From Delphinapterus leucas (Eukaryota; Chordata; Mammalia; Artiodactyla; Monodontidae), in the NCBI RefSeq assembly GCF_002288925.2, contig NW_022098069.1:81996380-82060379 (forward strand): DNA of 64,000 bases. The letters are read 5' to 3'. The first letter of the stretch is position 1. Every line of letters starts with the position of its first letter. The position numbers and the translations under genes were made by a program. Below, piece after piece: positions 1 to 11,389 of the stretch. Below the pieces are notes generated by a model, which saw only the letters and a list, made by a program, of their open reading frames with translations, did not search any database and was not told the origin of the DNA.

Positions 1-1224
1 ATAGCATACTTTTGTAATGGTGTGTATAGTTTACTTAGGAAAGGTGGGGAGAAGGAAAAGAAGAAGAAAAGGAAAGTTCTCTAAAGAATCACCACTAATA
101 CATGTAAAATGATTCATGGATAAACAGAAATTTTGAATGCTTCAATAGTTAGAAATTAATCAGCAGTTTAAAAATCATGTATAACAAATGGACAAAAAGC
201 ATACTGGTAGTTTTATAGGAAAGTTCCGTAAATAATCAAAGAACACATAATTCGTGTCTTAAGCAAACAGTCACCCAAAGTAGTAAAAGAGAAAAAACTC
301 CCAACTCTTTAATCATACTCCCAGTGTATTTAATAATTCATAATTATCATCAGGCTATCTCAGTAATATAAAGTAGTTACCCTGTTTTATTTTTCATCAT
401 AACAATTTATTTTTCGTCACTGCTGAGATAGGGAATTTCCCAAGACCTAGTACCTAGCACATAGAATTCCCTTGATAACATATTTAGAATTATAAAAATA
501 CCAAAAGAATTTAAGTATTTATAAATTTATCACATTAAGTTGACATTTTTCTGTACATTAAGTTGACATTTTTCTGTACATTAAAAATCACCGTAAACAT
601 AGAAATAGGCCATATCTGAAAGTTAATATTTATATTTCCAATAAGAGAAGTACTTAAAGTCTAGAATATATTAATTTGCAAATCTATGAGAAAAGATAAT
701 CCAAGACAGAAAGGATTTAATCAAACTATTCCAGAGAAGAAAACCCATTTGGCAGAAAACATAAAAATGTGTACCTCACTAGGTACACAATCACTTTATT
801 GACAAATGGTAGTAATAAATTTGACTGGAAGACCGGCACCACTTAGGAAAATCAAATGAGGTTTATGTACCTAAAGCACAGAGAAGGAAGCAAATGCACT
901 CAAGGTATACCTCAAAGTTCTCAGCTACATTCTTCAGCACAGACAGAAGTTCAAGTTCACCAGGTGTAGACCATAAGATATGAATGAAATGAGTGAGGTC
1001 CCCCTGGCTTTCTGTTAGCAGGACATCTACTCTCCAGATCTAGCCTGACATAATCCTGGAGCAATTCTGCATGTAAACCAGTCTGAGTAAGTGCCAAGAT
1101 CACCTTATCTGGGCCAGGTTTACCTCATCAATCTCAGAAGTGTACAATCTACAATTTGATTACAACTCACCCTATGTTTTACTCCTAGACATGAACAAAC
1201 TTTCTCATCCAGCCTCATAAGCCT
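1..1224. other. AT-rich interval, no gene seen
   Basis: No coding signal or recognisable repeat could be assigned. A 23-bp unit is perfectly duplicated in tandem at 533-578. The last ~200 bases precede a degenerate L1 and may include unrecognised L1 sequence. Confidence 0.45.
533..578. repeat. 23-bp tandem duplication
   Basis: Two identical adjacent copies of a 23-bp unit (core 'ttaagttgacatttttctgt') at 533-555 and 556-578. The lack of divergence suggests a recent duplication, or a difference worth checking in the assembly. Confidence 0.9.
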
Positions 1225-2515
1225 TCCTGGGGTCAACATAGTCTCATCCAAGACAGAATCAGAAGAAAAAAACACATTCTTCTCAAATACACATGGAACA
1301 GTTATCACAGTTGACCATACACTAGGCCATAATACAAATCTCACAACTTTTCTGAGAAAAGATATCATACAGATTATGTTTTCTGACCACAACACAATCA
1401 AGTTAGAAGGTGGAAATAAGAAAATTAAAATCCACATGAAAAAAAAAAATCATTGGTCAAAAAATAAATAGTAAGCAATTTAAAAATCCTTAGAAATTAA
1501 TAAAAATGAAAGTACTATACCTAGATTTGTGGAGAATACTTAAGGCCTTTCGAAGAGAGGAATGTATAGCCTTAACTACTCACATTAGAAGAGAAGAAAG
1601 ATTAAAAATTAAAGAGTAAATGTCCAACATAAGAAATTAGGAACAAACAATAAGCCCAAAGAAAGTAAAGAAGGAAATAATTAAAAGTATGAAATGGAAG
1701 TAAAGAAAGGAAATAATTAAAAGTATGAAATGGAAGATGAAGATGAAATAAAGAAGTCAATAAACTCTAAGTTGGATCTTTGACAAGTGACAAAATAAAA
1801 GCTAGCCTCTGGTAACACAGATGGATGAAAAGAGAGAGAATGCACACATAATTTTATGAGTGATAAAGGAGACATAATGCTAATGATGCAAGTGAACTTT
1901 AAAAAGATAGTAAGTAAACATTATCAGCAACTTTATTCAAGTTTAATTGAAAACCTAGGTGAAATGGAAAAAATTTTAATAGAAAGGTAACCTAACAAAA
2001 CTAACCTGTGAAGACAGAGAACACCTGAACAGCAATATAATTTTTATTAAAGAAATCGAAGAGTTGTAATATGTTAACAGAGCAACACAGATGGTTTTAC
2101 AGGTGAATCTTACCAAAACTTCCAAGATGAGTACAGTTGGAAATTTGCTCACCCTACAACCCACCGATTCTCCCCATAGCAATTTAACTAAGAGAAAGGC
2201 TGACACATACACTGTGAGAGGTCCTCAAGGACAACTAGAAAGCAAAAATTACAAACAACCCAAATTCCCTTCAACTGCAGGATTGTTAAATTATGTTTTA
2301 TCCACACAATGGAGTGTGAAAAAAAAACCTATAGCTGCATATAACAACATGGCTGAATCTTACATAACGTTAAGTAAAATGAAGTCCCCAAACCCTTCAA
2401 TAGGATACTCTTTTCATGACGTTTAAAAACAAGCAAAAGCAAACACACACACACGCAATTCCTAAATGGCAAGGAAATGATAAACACTTTAAAATTCAGG
2501 GTTATGGGATGCAAA
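1225..2515 (+). mobile_element. Ancient L1 (ORF2 remnant plus 3' part), decayed
   Basis: The sense strand follows L1 ORF2 order: an endonuclease-side 'aatacacatgg' block with 'accatacactaggccataa', then the 'ttagaagagaagaaagattaaa' region, then 'aagaaatcgaagagttgtaat' and 'gatggttttacaggtgaatctta' ahead of the RT domain. After ~2140 the match is lost. The segment at ~2240-2400 resembles the L1 C-terminal/3' region ('acaatggagtgtg', 'aacatggctgaatctta'), so most of the RT domain is deleted. Many stops and frameshifts are present and no usable ORF remains. The subfamily is an L1M-type guess. Confidence 0.75.
1663..1733. repeat. 35/36-bp tandem duplication inside the L1 remnant
   Basis: Copy 1 at 1663-1697 and copy 2 at 1698-1733 differ only by one extra A. 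It is a local duplication that arose within the decayed L1 ORF2 sequence. Confidence 0.9.
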
Positions 2516-2689
2516 GGGAGAGGATTTGAGAGTTCCTATGTGTCCATGGCATTATTTATAAACAAACAGGTAAATAACAATACGGCCATGCATGGTCTAA
2601 CATGGTTTTGCATCTTGAACCTAGGAATATAATGAATGTAATGCTTGAGATCCTAAAGGAAATAAAAGAAGTAATTGTACCTTCTGGTC

Positions 2690-3500
2690 TCCTAGTAACA
2701 AACCTTAACCAGCTAATTTACACAGGGCAATGAAAGAAAAACTAACATTTTACCCCTCTCAGGTTGACAAATATTTACGATGGATAACATCCACGTTTGG
2801 TGAGGTTATGGAGAAAAAGAAACCTAAATATTGATCTGAGAGTGTAAATTTATACAACTTTAGAGAGCAATTTAGAAATATCCAGAAAATGTAAAGTTGC
2901 ACTTGCCCTATGAGTTATGAATTTCACTTCCAGAAATCTACGATACAAGTGTTCAAAGGAGACAAGCACAGGATCTCTCATTGCAGCAACGTTTATAACA
3001 TCAAAAGTGTGGAAACGACCTAACTATTTGTCATAGAGCAATGGATTAACAGGTTTATTCCTAAAAAATGCGATAAAACTGGTAAAATGTATGAACCAAA
3101 TGTGCATGTATCAACATCTCAGTGAAAAAAAGCAAGTTGCAGCAGGATACACACAGTATGATTCCACTTATGTAAAGTTTAAAAGCACACAATACGATTT
3201 TGCATAGCGTTTATGAATCCATTCCATATGTAGTAAAAGAACAAAAAACACAAAGGGATATAAGCAACTCCAGAAGAGTGGTTACCCTTAAAGAGGAAAG
3301 AGAGGGAAGGGTTACAGGAATGAAGCTTTGTTGGGTTCTTTAATGTTGTATTTCTTTCAAATAAACTGTGATCTCCAGGAAACACCACATCTGTTAAATA
3401 ACGTCTGTTAAGTCCAAATTGTGCACCCTGTGTTTGTTACATTATTTTCTAATTTTTCTGTATGTTTGAATGATTTCATCAATAAAATTTGATTGAATTA
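2690..3500 (+). mobile_element. L1ME-type LINE-1 3' end
   Basis: The sequence follows the L1ME 3' end in order: a 'ttgacaaatatttacga' block, 'cattgcagcaacgtttataacatc', 'aaaaaagcaagttgcagcag', 'agtatgattccacttatgtaaa', a 'agagtggttacccttaaagagg' block and an A/T-rich end with 'aataaaatttga' near 3480. It is heavily diverged with no intact ORF. It is separate from the L1 remnant just upstream because it restarts in the C-terminal region. Confidence 0.75.
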
Positions 3501-4754
3501 TATGACAAAATAATCTATTTCAAACTTTACCTGAAGTCCCAGTGAGCACCGTCATGTCCAGGAAGGATTCAGAGTACACAACAGTAAGGGAATCGTTGGA
3601 ATCTGTGGAATGGTAAGATGTGTCTGGTCTTGCTTGTAATTATTTTACTTAACTAAGCCTAAATTGTGACTTGAAAGAGATTTGGGGAAGAGTACTTAGC
3701 CTCCCGTAACATACATTTTTATCAGTCATCAGGGAGTGCCTGAAAGTACTCTTTTGTAACAGATGGTTGAGGTTATATTAAACCTAAACAAACTAAAATC
3801 ATTCATAAATGAGAAATTTCAAAACATCTCGAGTAATTAAGAGCTTTAATTTTTTGTACTGTGATTTTTTTGGAAAAGGTGTGAACTCCAGAGGAAATAT
3901 TCAGAAGCAATGAAGGAAAAATTATAAATATAAGTTATAAATATAAATACGTGCAACTGAAATATCATGATTCTTATGGTATTTCCATCTCAAAAACTCA
4001 AGCTATAAATGAATCTTGTGCTTTAATTTCAATCATAACATTGAGTCATCACAATATAAGTGCAGGCAAGTCTCAACTTGGATTTCTACTCTTCGTTCTT
4101 TTAAGAAGCAGGAAATCTTATAATCTCTGAAGAGGATACACCCATCACCACTACTGACAGCACATCTACAATACAATTTATGTCAACATTCAATGGTATA
4201 ATTTGTTAGAGGTCCCGTACTTCATACTTTGTACCAGGAATGAGCTTATTAAAGGAATTTTCCAAAAGATAGTTATAAACAAAATCATTGCTGAATGGAA
4301 GGGAGGGTGGAATCTTTGTCTCTAACATAGAACAATTCACTCATTTTATCTATTAAACAAAGTAAGTTAAAAACTGTGAATTGAACCCTAGTTAATTCAG
4401 TCATGAGTTATATGAAAATCTCACTGTGAAATTCAGGCCAGAATTCACCAAAATAATTTCTATAAAATGGCTAACTCACTCTCACAGGTGTCACAAAGAA
4501 TGATAAATAAATTGTAAAATCAAAAACTAATAATATAAAATTATTTTGCTGAAATTGGATTTTTTTCAAATCTGTTTATTAAGTATTTCAATTAATTTTG
4601 CCAAGCAAATTCTCTTTCCACTTGAACATGCTGTGAAAGTACACAAATGAGATATGAAGTCATATACCTGACTGTATGTAGCCCTTATACGAGAACATCC
4701 ACTATGGAAGAACCAAGCCAATTCATTGACCTCTTTAATCTATGCTTTTCCCCT
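3501..4754. other. AT-rich interval, nothing recognised
   Basis: No exon-like ORF, RNA gene or confidently recognisable repeat was seen. Short A/T-rich runs only. Confidence 0.45.
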
Positions 4755-4975
4755 GTGCATCTCAAACATTTAATGAATATTTACCAGGGGCCAGGCATTA
4801 TATTATACAAGGTGGGAATATTTAGTGGTTAATAATAATAATAGTAATAATAATGTGTGTTATGTACTTGGAGCTGAATAGCCACTTTACAATCCCTTCC
4901 TTCACGAAGTTTACGGTCTAGTAGGGAAGAAGCAGCTAATGAATCTAGTTCAATTATAATAAACAATTAGAAGGA
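4755..4975 (-). mobile_element. L2 LINE 3'-end fragment (antisense)
   Basis: The + strand reads as the reverse complement of the L2 3' end: 'catttaatgaatatttacc', 'ggggccaggcatta', 'aggtgggaatatttagtgg', then a 'cccttccttcacgaagttta' block and 'tctagtagggaagaagcag'. An AAT-rich microsatellite (about 4831-4854) has expanded inside it. Confidence 0.7.
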
Positions 4976-5402
4976 ATCCTATGGGAATCTAAATGACAGG
5001 GAGATGGTCTGAAAGTCAGGGATGATGTTCGTGAGAAACCACAGGAACAGAAAGTACACCACACCTCCTTGTCTTGTCCCACTTGTCCGATACTGCTTTT
5101 CTCTGAACGCCAATGCCGTACCCCATGGACTTCTCTCAGCCTCTTCCTACCACTTCCCCTTTCTCTCCCGTGTCCTGACTTGCCCTTGACAATAAGCTCG
5201 TACTTGGCCTCCATCTCCATATTTAGGCAAATATCCTTCATCCCACTGAATATGCAAAGACTCACATGAGCACACATGTGCCGTTATTTCCCCACATCAA
5301 ATAAGCAAACCCAAACAGAATGCAGGAATTGCTGATTCAAAGCTACCTTCTCCCCAAATTCTTACATCGCTCCTAATTCGGAATCCATTCTCTTTCCTTG
5401 CA

Positions 5403-5522
5403 AGGAAGAAAATGAGAACAAGCGGGCAGGAAGGAGGAAGGAATAAAAGAAGAGAAAAAAAGAACAGAAAGGAAAACTGGAAGAGAAGGAAAGGAGGAGG
5501 AGAGAAGGGCACCAGCAGAAAG
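5403..5522. repeat. Purine-rich tract (A/G, + strand)
   Basis: About 120 bases almost entirely A and G, with GGAA and AGGA motifs. It is followed ~40 bp later by a pyrimidine-rich tract, giving an abrupt strand asymmetry switch. Confidence 0.85.
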
Positions 5523-5561
5523 TTCGTGATCAATTTTGAAAGCACAAGAGAACTCTGACAT

Positions 5562-5642
5562 GCCTTTTCCTCCCTCCCTTTTTCCTTCTTCCTCTTCTTT
5601 CTTTCACCTTTCTCCTTATGTTCCTTTTCATCTCCTTTGGCC
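5562..5642. repeat. Pyrimidine-rich tract (C/T, + strand)
   Basis: About 80 bases almost entirely C and T (CCTTTTTCC, TTCTTCC and similar). It is roughly complementary in composition, but not base for base, to the upstream purine tract. Confidence 0.85.
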
Positions 5643-6473
5643 ATCAATACACACAAATGCACAAATTACATAACCTACATCATGCGATTAATATAGCCGG
5701 AGTTCCTTCCTACATGCTGATGACATTGCAATGCAAAAGTCAGTCCCTGGATATGAGGGCTGCACAGCATTGAGGTCACCTTTCTGACACTGGAGAGTTT
5801 TGCCTGGTCATCTTCCTTCCAGAGAGAATGCCAACCGTTGGAAAGTTACCCAGTGGCTAGTTATCCCTTAGCTACTTTCATCTTCTCTCTCATTCTCAGG
5901 CTGCCTAGAGCACCTCAAACTTCTTATTTGGCCACCAGAGCAATTGGTTCGCCTTTGCCTCACGCCTAGCCCAGCCTGTTCTTACACCAAGAGGCATCAT
6001 TCCACAAACCAAATGGCCCATCATAACACCTGTCTCAAGAAGGTGTTTGCTTCACCAAAGAGGAATTCTTTCCTATTTTTTAAACTAACAGGTTCTTTTC
6101 TCTTCCTGTCTATAATTTTGAAAGTGTAATTGTGAATTAAAATAAAAAATAAAGCAAAAGCAAACAGAACAAATCAGTCTCAAAGGAATAATATTGAAAG
6201 GTAAAATATACTGTCATAAGTATGTTTAAAAATTCTGGCTAGTACCTTATAGAAACAGTACTTCACGGAAGCAATTACAATGGAATTCTCTCCAACAAAT
6301 ATAAGTGTTGTTCAGTTATACATGTGTGTGTGTTCGTATCCAAAAGTCTCTAAGATAGTAAGAAACAGTCTAATATGTGGCATACCACGCTGTGAGGACA
6401 AAGAAAAAAAGAATTAAGACTTCAGTGAACAGTCAAGCAGTAGCAGAAACCTCAGAAATATAGGCACAGTTAT

Positions 6474-6905
6474 TGGTACCGAGTCCAAGCTTGCTCTATT
6501 TGCTGCAAGAGAGGCCAATCAATTGAGAGACGAGTTTTGGGGGCAAGAAATAGTGAATTCATTCAGAAAGCCAGCAGACTGAGAAGACGGTGGACTAACG
6601 TTGCAAAGAACCATCTTGCCAGGATTGGATGCTAGTTTCTTTTATAGAACAAAGAAGAGGGGGTGAGGAAGTAAAGTAAAAAGGTGATAAGTTATTGTAA
6701 ATATTTCCTGGTTCCAGCCAGAGTGCAGAGGGAATCTGTTAATATCTTCTTTCCTACAGCCATTCACAAGTCGGCCTGGTCAGGATGTTTCCTGTGAGCT
6801 AAACTAAAGGTATTTTAGCTTAGCACTCAGGCATGGGGGGCAGGGTTCCCAGAGATGGGCCATTATGTACATACACTTTAAACTATAAGCAGCATCCCTT
6901 TAGTG
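6474..6905 (-). mobile_element. ERV LTR (class-I-like), antisense
   Basis: The block begins with 'tggtaccgagtccaagc', whose reverse complement ends '...actcggtacca', a retroviral U5 end with terminal CA. Further in are 'caattgagagacgagttttg', 'ccagcagactgagaagac' and 'aggatgtttcctgtgagcta', in an order I recognise from mammalian ERV LTRs. The right boundary is approximate and no target-site duplication was identified. No internal gag/pol/env sequence adjoins it, so it is a solitary LTR. Confidence 0.6.
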
Positions 6906-8640
6906 ATTAACTTGTAGCCAAAGCAATAGAATACAAAGGTTAAAGTGAAAGAAACAGATTCAACATGGTGTCGTATTTGTTCTTCCCTGTTACATTATGA
7001 CTCCGAAAGTCAAATAGGTTGTGCAAATCAGTGTGCGTATGTACGGTGTTGGTTGGAAAGGTGGGATGGGAAACGTGAGAACTGCTAAAGCAGCCACTCA
7101 AATGACAACCATACACCGCATATCCAGATGGTCTATTTGTTCTGCCTTCCCACGAAACTCTGAGTTGATCAATCTGCCAAGTTAATGAGCAAACTGCAGC
7201 ATAGCGGTCTGTCCCATCCAAGCCTGCGATGATCAGACACCACACTTGCGAAAGAACCAAAGAGGAAACCCAGGCTAGAGCTAACCAAAAACATATATCA
7301 CATCCTGGGAGAGTGTCAATGAATCTGGAATGAACACTTTAAAGAAAAAACTAAAGGAAGAAAGCATCAAGACTTGACAGGTGTTCATGACAAAGCTGAA
7401 AACGATGTGGGTAGATACGTGAAGCTGATTCAGAGAGAGTGCGTTGAATATTTTGAAGTAATGCAGGTAGTTATGCTTTGCTTGGGGATTACAGACTCCA
7501 ATACAGCATGATTGACAATGACTTACATTTGCAAAGCTCTAAGTTGGAAGTGAGTTTTAATTTGACAAAGTAGCCTTTTCCTTCCATGAACGTCAAGTCA
7601 GAATGCAGCCATTTCAGTTAAAGAGTCCGTGGCAACATTCAGTGCCCTTGTCACAACTAGGTATTTGGCCACATCACTGTGGCTTCGATTTCTTGATAGG
7701 AATGGTAGGAAATTGGACCATTATAGCTTTGAAGTTCGGGTATTCAATATGCCAATGAAGTAAGGGTTCGAACTGTACCTATTAGTGTCAGGTATCATTT
7801 CCTAGCAAACTGAGTCAACACTGGTTTGCATTTTAAGAAAAGGAAGGAAGGGAAGGAAGGAGGGAGGGACGAGGGAGAGAGGAGGTCATCTTTTAAGTAT
7901 ATGTACGTGGCTAGGTGTTTTATGGTCATCTTAATTGAGAATGCCATATGAGAAAAGCGTCCAATTACAATAACTCATGTTTCTCTGACACATTTTAAAT
8001 ATGAGAAAGAAATTGAAGCCAGCCTTTTTTATGGGTTGGAGAGAATCAAAATATTTTTGCTGTTTTAAAAGATGAAGGTCAGGCAATCTGTGGCGTGCAA
8101 AGTGTTTCAAGGAGAACATGTTCGGTGGCACACTTAGGAAAATGGTAAATCAGGATCAATTTATTGCTGCCCTCCTTCAATCATCCTTTTCCCTCCTTTC
8201 AGCTGAATATATTGTTGTGTGTTTGGTCTATTGAAATCCTCCAACTAAATCCACTTTTCACTAAAGTGCCCCATAACACAAAATAATCCTTTCTTCAATG
8301 AAAATGCCTTTTCTTATACATATAACCAAAAAAAAAGCAATTCTATTGGAGAAATCCATACTAAGCGTGAACGGCTGATCTAAGCCCAATCCTCAAAGGG
8401 GAATTTTCTAATTAAAATCAATCGATGGTACAGATGGGAAGGTTTGTTTGTTTGTTTTGGTGTTTTTGTTTATTTGTTTGGCATGGAAGCATTCAAAGCA
8501 CTCACTCTGACAGAGTAGACTTTTATCCCATGTGTTTTCAAAATAATTACACGATAATTCAATAGATTTTTCTATTGGTTGCTGGCCCTTGCAAAAAAAA
8601 ACTGGCAACCTATCCTTCTGTTTGTAGGATAGTGGCATCT
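6906..8640. other. Unassigned interval
   Basis: No exon, RNA gene or clear repeat family was seen apart from the purine tract at ~7835-7887. The short reading frames have no distinctive composition. Confidence 0.4.
7835..7887 (+). repeat. GGAA/GGGA purine tract with G-quadruplex potential
   Basis: A run of AGGAAGG and GGGAGGG units contains four G-triplets with loops of about nine, one and four bases, so a weak G-quadruplex on the + strand is possible. Otherwise it is a simple (GGAA)n-like repeat. Confidence 0.75.
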
Positions 8641-8687
8641 TCCTGATTTCATGGTACTCCTCCCCTATTACTCAACCCAGGTGCTAC

Positions 8688-9307
8688 TGAGGACAGGTAT
8701 TGATACCGAGCAGGGCCCTGTGGGGCTCCTGGGTGCAAAGCCTTTCTGTGTTCCCCATTTCTTTGATTACAGAAAATAGCTTTCATTCAGTCTCCATCCA
8801 TGACCTACCCTGAGTTCCGATGGGCAGATTCAATCAGTTGTTAATTAGGGAGGGAGGGGATGCCAGACCAGGGAGAAACAAACAGTCAAGAGAAACAATA
8901 GTGCAGCCTCGGGCAAGGTCCTGGTTCCCCATCGACAGATGCGCACAACAATATCTGAGCCGTTCTGCAGGTACCGAAACCCCCTCCAGGTGGGAGAAGT
9001 TAATAACGATGGTATGCTGCCCACAAGCACGTAGACCCCAGACCAGTTGGAACCTGAAGGTTGGTGATGCTGACCGCCAGCCCATCCGAACAATGTCCAT
9101 GAGCTGATCACGCCCTCTTTGAACCGTTACTATGAAACTTCTTACTATCTCCTCCAGGTTGGGACGCATAGTTTTTCGAGGCAGGAGCCCGCTGTGTCCC
9201 CCTTTGCCTGGCAAAGTAATAAAGCTCTCGTTTTCCACTTCACCCAGACTCTGTCCCCAAGATTCGATTTGGCACGGGTGTACAGAGAGGCTGAGCTTTC
9301 GGCATCA
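8688..9307 (+). mobile_element. Solo ERV LTR (gammaretrovirus-like), sense
   Basis: About 620 bp, proposed from TG at 8688 to CA at 9307. A polyadenylation signal AATAAA lies at 9218-9223, followed by an U5-like end 'tctgtccccaagattcgatt' and 'ggcacgggtgtacagaga'. It is more GC-rich than its surroundings. No flanking duplication or adjoining internal proviral sequence was seen. The reading frames at 8820-9385 on both strands lie inside the LTR and are not genes. Confidence 0.6.
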
Positions 9308-10254
9308 GTAGTGAAATTTCAGCCTCAGTCACTGGGAGTTATGATGAGCAGGTCTTGCCACCGTTTCCCCCACAGTCAAGAATGAGATCACCCCGGTCAT
9401 CCACCTGCCCAGACTGCTCCTGCTGTCCCAGACCCACAACATGCGAGCCCAGATCACGTGAATGATTTTCTGCCTCAGTTTCTCCACATATGCTCTTCAG
9501 CTGTAACTAGACCCCGACCCTGACTGCATCTCTCTGTGAGCCCTTGACTTTCCATCTCTCTCAGGAGCCAGAGCTCCGTAAACATCCCACCTACCACCTC
9601 CAGCAAACCAAACACACTCAGCCCAAACTGTTACCTGTCACATGGAGCTAACATGTCCTCATAAGGCCATGAGGGACAAGTGACCTTCTGAACACAAAGG
9701 ACTCAGCACAGTGCCTCACAGATTATGTAAAATGCCTTTGACTTCCTTTCTAAAGACAAAAAGTCATAGGAAAACACTAAGTCTAGATTTGTACCGGGCC
9801 CATGGTTTATTAAGTGTCAATTAAAAAATTTGATTTTAAATCCCTGAATAAGGTCGTTTTGTCTTTCGGGGGCTCCTCCAAAATCTCTTGAAGAAAAACA
9901 AAAACAAAAGAAAAAGCTCCATTCCGAGAGTTGTGAATATTTACATATGATACTAAAAGATTCTGGGAAGGTATGACAGTGAAGGGGTCTCCCTGAATCC
10001 CCCATATAAGCAGCACTCAAAGACCTAAAAGCCACAGATAATATCTACAACAAAATTAAGTGACAGAATCTCCTTACAAACCCCCAAATATAAGTCAGTG
10101 GCCACGAGCCATCCAAAGCAGAAAGAACCAGAGTGTCAGCAACTGCTAAGGAGAAAGTAACGGAAAGGTAAAGGGCCCTGACAGCTGGAGAAGCCAAATA
10201 TTGCCACGAGATACTCACTGAAAAGCCGAGTAGGGCCGGCTGTGAGCAGCATCG
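9308..10254. other. Unassigned interval
   Basis: Moderately GC-rich sequence without recognised coding exons or repeats. Some of 9308-9700 could be LTR-associated sequence I do not recognise. Confidence 0.4.
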
Positions 10255-10264
10255 AAACTGCAGG

Positions 10265-10383
10265 TGGGGACTTCCCTGGTGGTCCAGGGGTTTACACACC
10301 CCACTTCCACTGCAGAGGGCACGGGTTCAATCCCTGGTCGGGGAAGTTCTGCATGCCATGTGGCGTGGCCAAAAAAAAAAAAA
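10265..10383 (+). mobile_element. CHR-type SINE, short form (tRNA-Glu-derived)
   Basis: Starts 'ggggacttccctggtggtcc', with a B-box-like 'gggttcaatccctggtcggg' and ends 'tggcgtggcc' plus an A-tail of ~13. It is flanked by an imperfect target-site duplication containing 'aactgcagg' (10256-10264 and 10385-10393). This short CHR-1-like form is shared among cetaceans, hippos and ruminants, so it is less diagnostic than the GC-rich form. Confidence 0.9.
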
Positions 10384-10690
10384 GAACTGCAGGAGGTGGG
10401 CTTTGCTGCTCCAGTTCATAGGTGAGCGCAAAGGGACCACAGAAAGATGTGGCTGTGCTGGAGGATTCGGACCCACAGGACTCCTGAAATTAACCAAATG
10501 AAGCTGCCTTCCGGGATGAAGAGCCCACTAAGGAGAGCCTCTTGAGAGCAGAACGTAAAATGAAGACGACAGGGACTAGAATAGAGGGGGCAGGTTGGGA
10601 GGAAGAGCACCGTGGTTTCACATCAGGAGTTCAGGGACAGACCCACCCGTAACATGGCACTGGAGCGGAAATCTGAGGGGAATAAGGAGC
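10384..10690. other. Short unassigned interval
   Basis: About 300 bases between the SINE and the MLT1 LTR. No gene or repeat was recognised. Confidence 0.4.
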
Positions 10691-11120
10691 GTGTTAGTTT
10701 CCTATTGGGACCCCAGTAAATCACCACAGACTTAGCGGCTCAAAGCAGCATAAATTTATTATCTGGCACTTCCAGAGGTGAGAAGTTCAAGATGAGCCTC
10801 ACTGGGCTAAAGTCGAGGTGGCAGCAGGGCTGGTTCCTCCCGGAGGCGCTAGGGGGCAACCCCTTTCCTTACCTTATTCAGCTTCTAGAGGCTCCCTGCT
10901 TTCCTTGACTCATGGCTCCGCCTCAGTCCAAGTTCTTTTCCCCTATTCTTCTCTCTGATCTCCTGCCCCTATCAGAAGACCCTTGTGATTACACTGGGCT
11001 CACCTAGATAATCCAGTATAATCTTCCCATTTTAAGATCCCTAAACACATCTTCAAAATTTTTTTTTGCAATATAAGATGACGTTATCACAAGTTTCAGA
11101 GATTAGGATATGGATGTCTT

Positions 11121-11331
11121 TTTTTTTTTTTTTTTTTTTTCGGTACGCGGGCCTCTCACTGCTGTGGCCTCTGCCGTTGCGGAACACAGGCTCCAGACGC
11201 GCAGGCTCAGTGGCCATGGCTCACGGGCCCAGCCGCTCCGCGGCATGTGGGATCCTCCCGGACTGGGGCACGAACCCGTGTCCCCTGCATCGGCAGGCGG
11301 ACTCTCAACCACTGCGCCACCAGGGAAGCCC
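11121..11331 (-). mobile_element. CHR-type SINE, GC-rich form (antisense)
   Basis: A T-run of ~22 (antisense A-tail) is followed by 'cggtacgcgggcctctcact', the 'ggctcacgggcccagccgct' block, the reversed B-box 'cacgaacccgtgtcccctgc' and the terminal 'ccaccagggaagccc'. A target-site duplication 'gatatggatgtctt' lies at 11107-11120 and 11332-11345, so insertion was into the MLT1 LTR. Frames of 100-160 codons here are artefacts of the SINE. This GC-rich form is typical of cetacean genomes. Confidence 0.95.
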
Positions 11332-11333
11332 GA

Positions 11334-11386
11334 TATGGATGTCTTTGAGGGGACATTATTATGGATGTCTTTGAGGGGATATTATT
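11334..11386. repeat. 26-bp tandem duplication at the SINE/MLT1 junction
   Basis: Two nearly identical copies containing 'tggatgtctttgagggga' follow directly on the SINE's right-hand target-site duplication; they differ by one base (gacatt/gatatt). MLT1 LTRs have one copy here. Confidence 0.85.
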
Positions 11387-11389
11387 CGG

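Larger units (their letters stand above)
4976..6473. other. Unassigned interval with a purine/pyrimidine block
   Basis: No gene was recognised. The reading frames here (for example at 5297-5662 minus) come from low-complexity purine/pyrimidine sequence and have the biased Glu/Lys/Arg or Phe/Ser/Leu composition expected of that. Confidence 0.45.
10691..11389 (-). mobile_element. MLT1-type MaLR LTR (antisense), split by a SINE
   Basis: The + strand follows the reverse complement of an MLT1 LTR: 'gtgttagtttcctattg', 'cctcactgggctaaagtcga', 'cagcttctagaggctccctg', 'acccttgtgattacactggg', 'gataatccagtataatcttc', then 'tggatgtcttt'. A CHR SINE occupies 11121-11331. The far end after the SINE contains a 26-bp tandem duplication. 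No coding capacity. Confidence 0.8.

Noticed and set aside
5297..5662. 121-codon minus-strand frame
   Set aside because: Made of the purine/pyrimidine tracts; Glu/Lys-rich then Phe/Ser/Leu-rich, typical of low-complexity translation.
8834..9238. 134-codon minus-strand frame
   Set aside because: Lies within the ERV LTR at 8688-9307. LTRs do not encode proteins here and the other strand is open too, a sign of GC-rich non-coding sequence.
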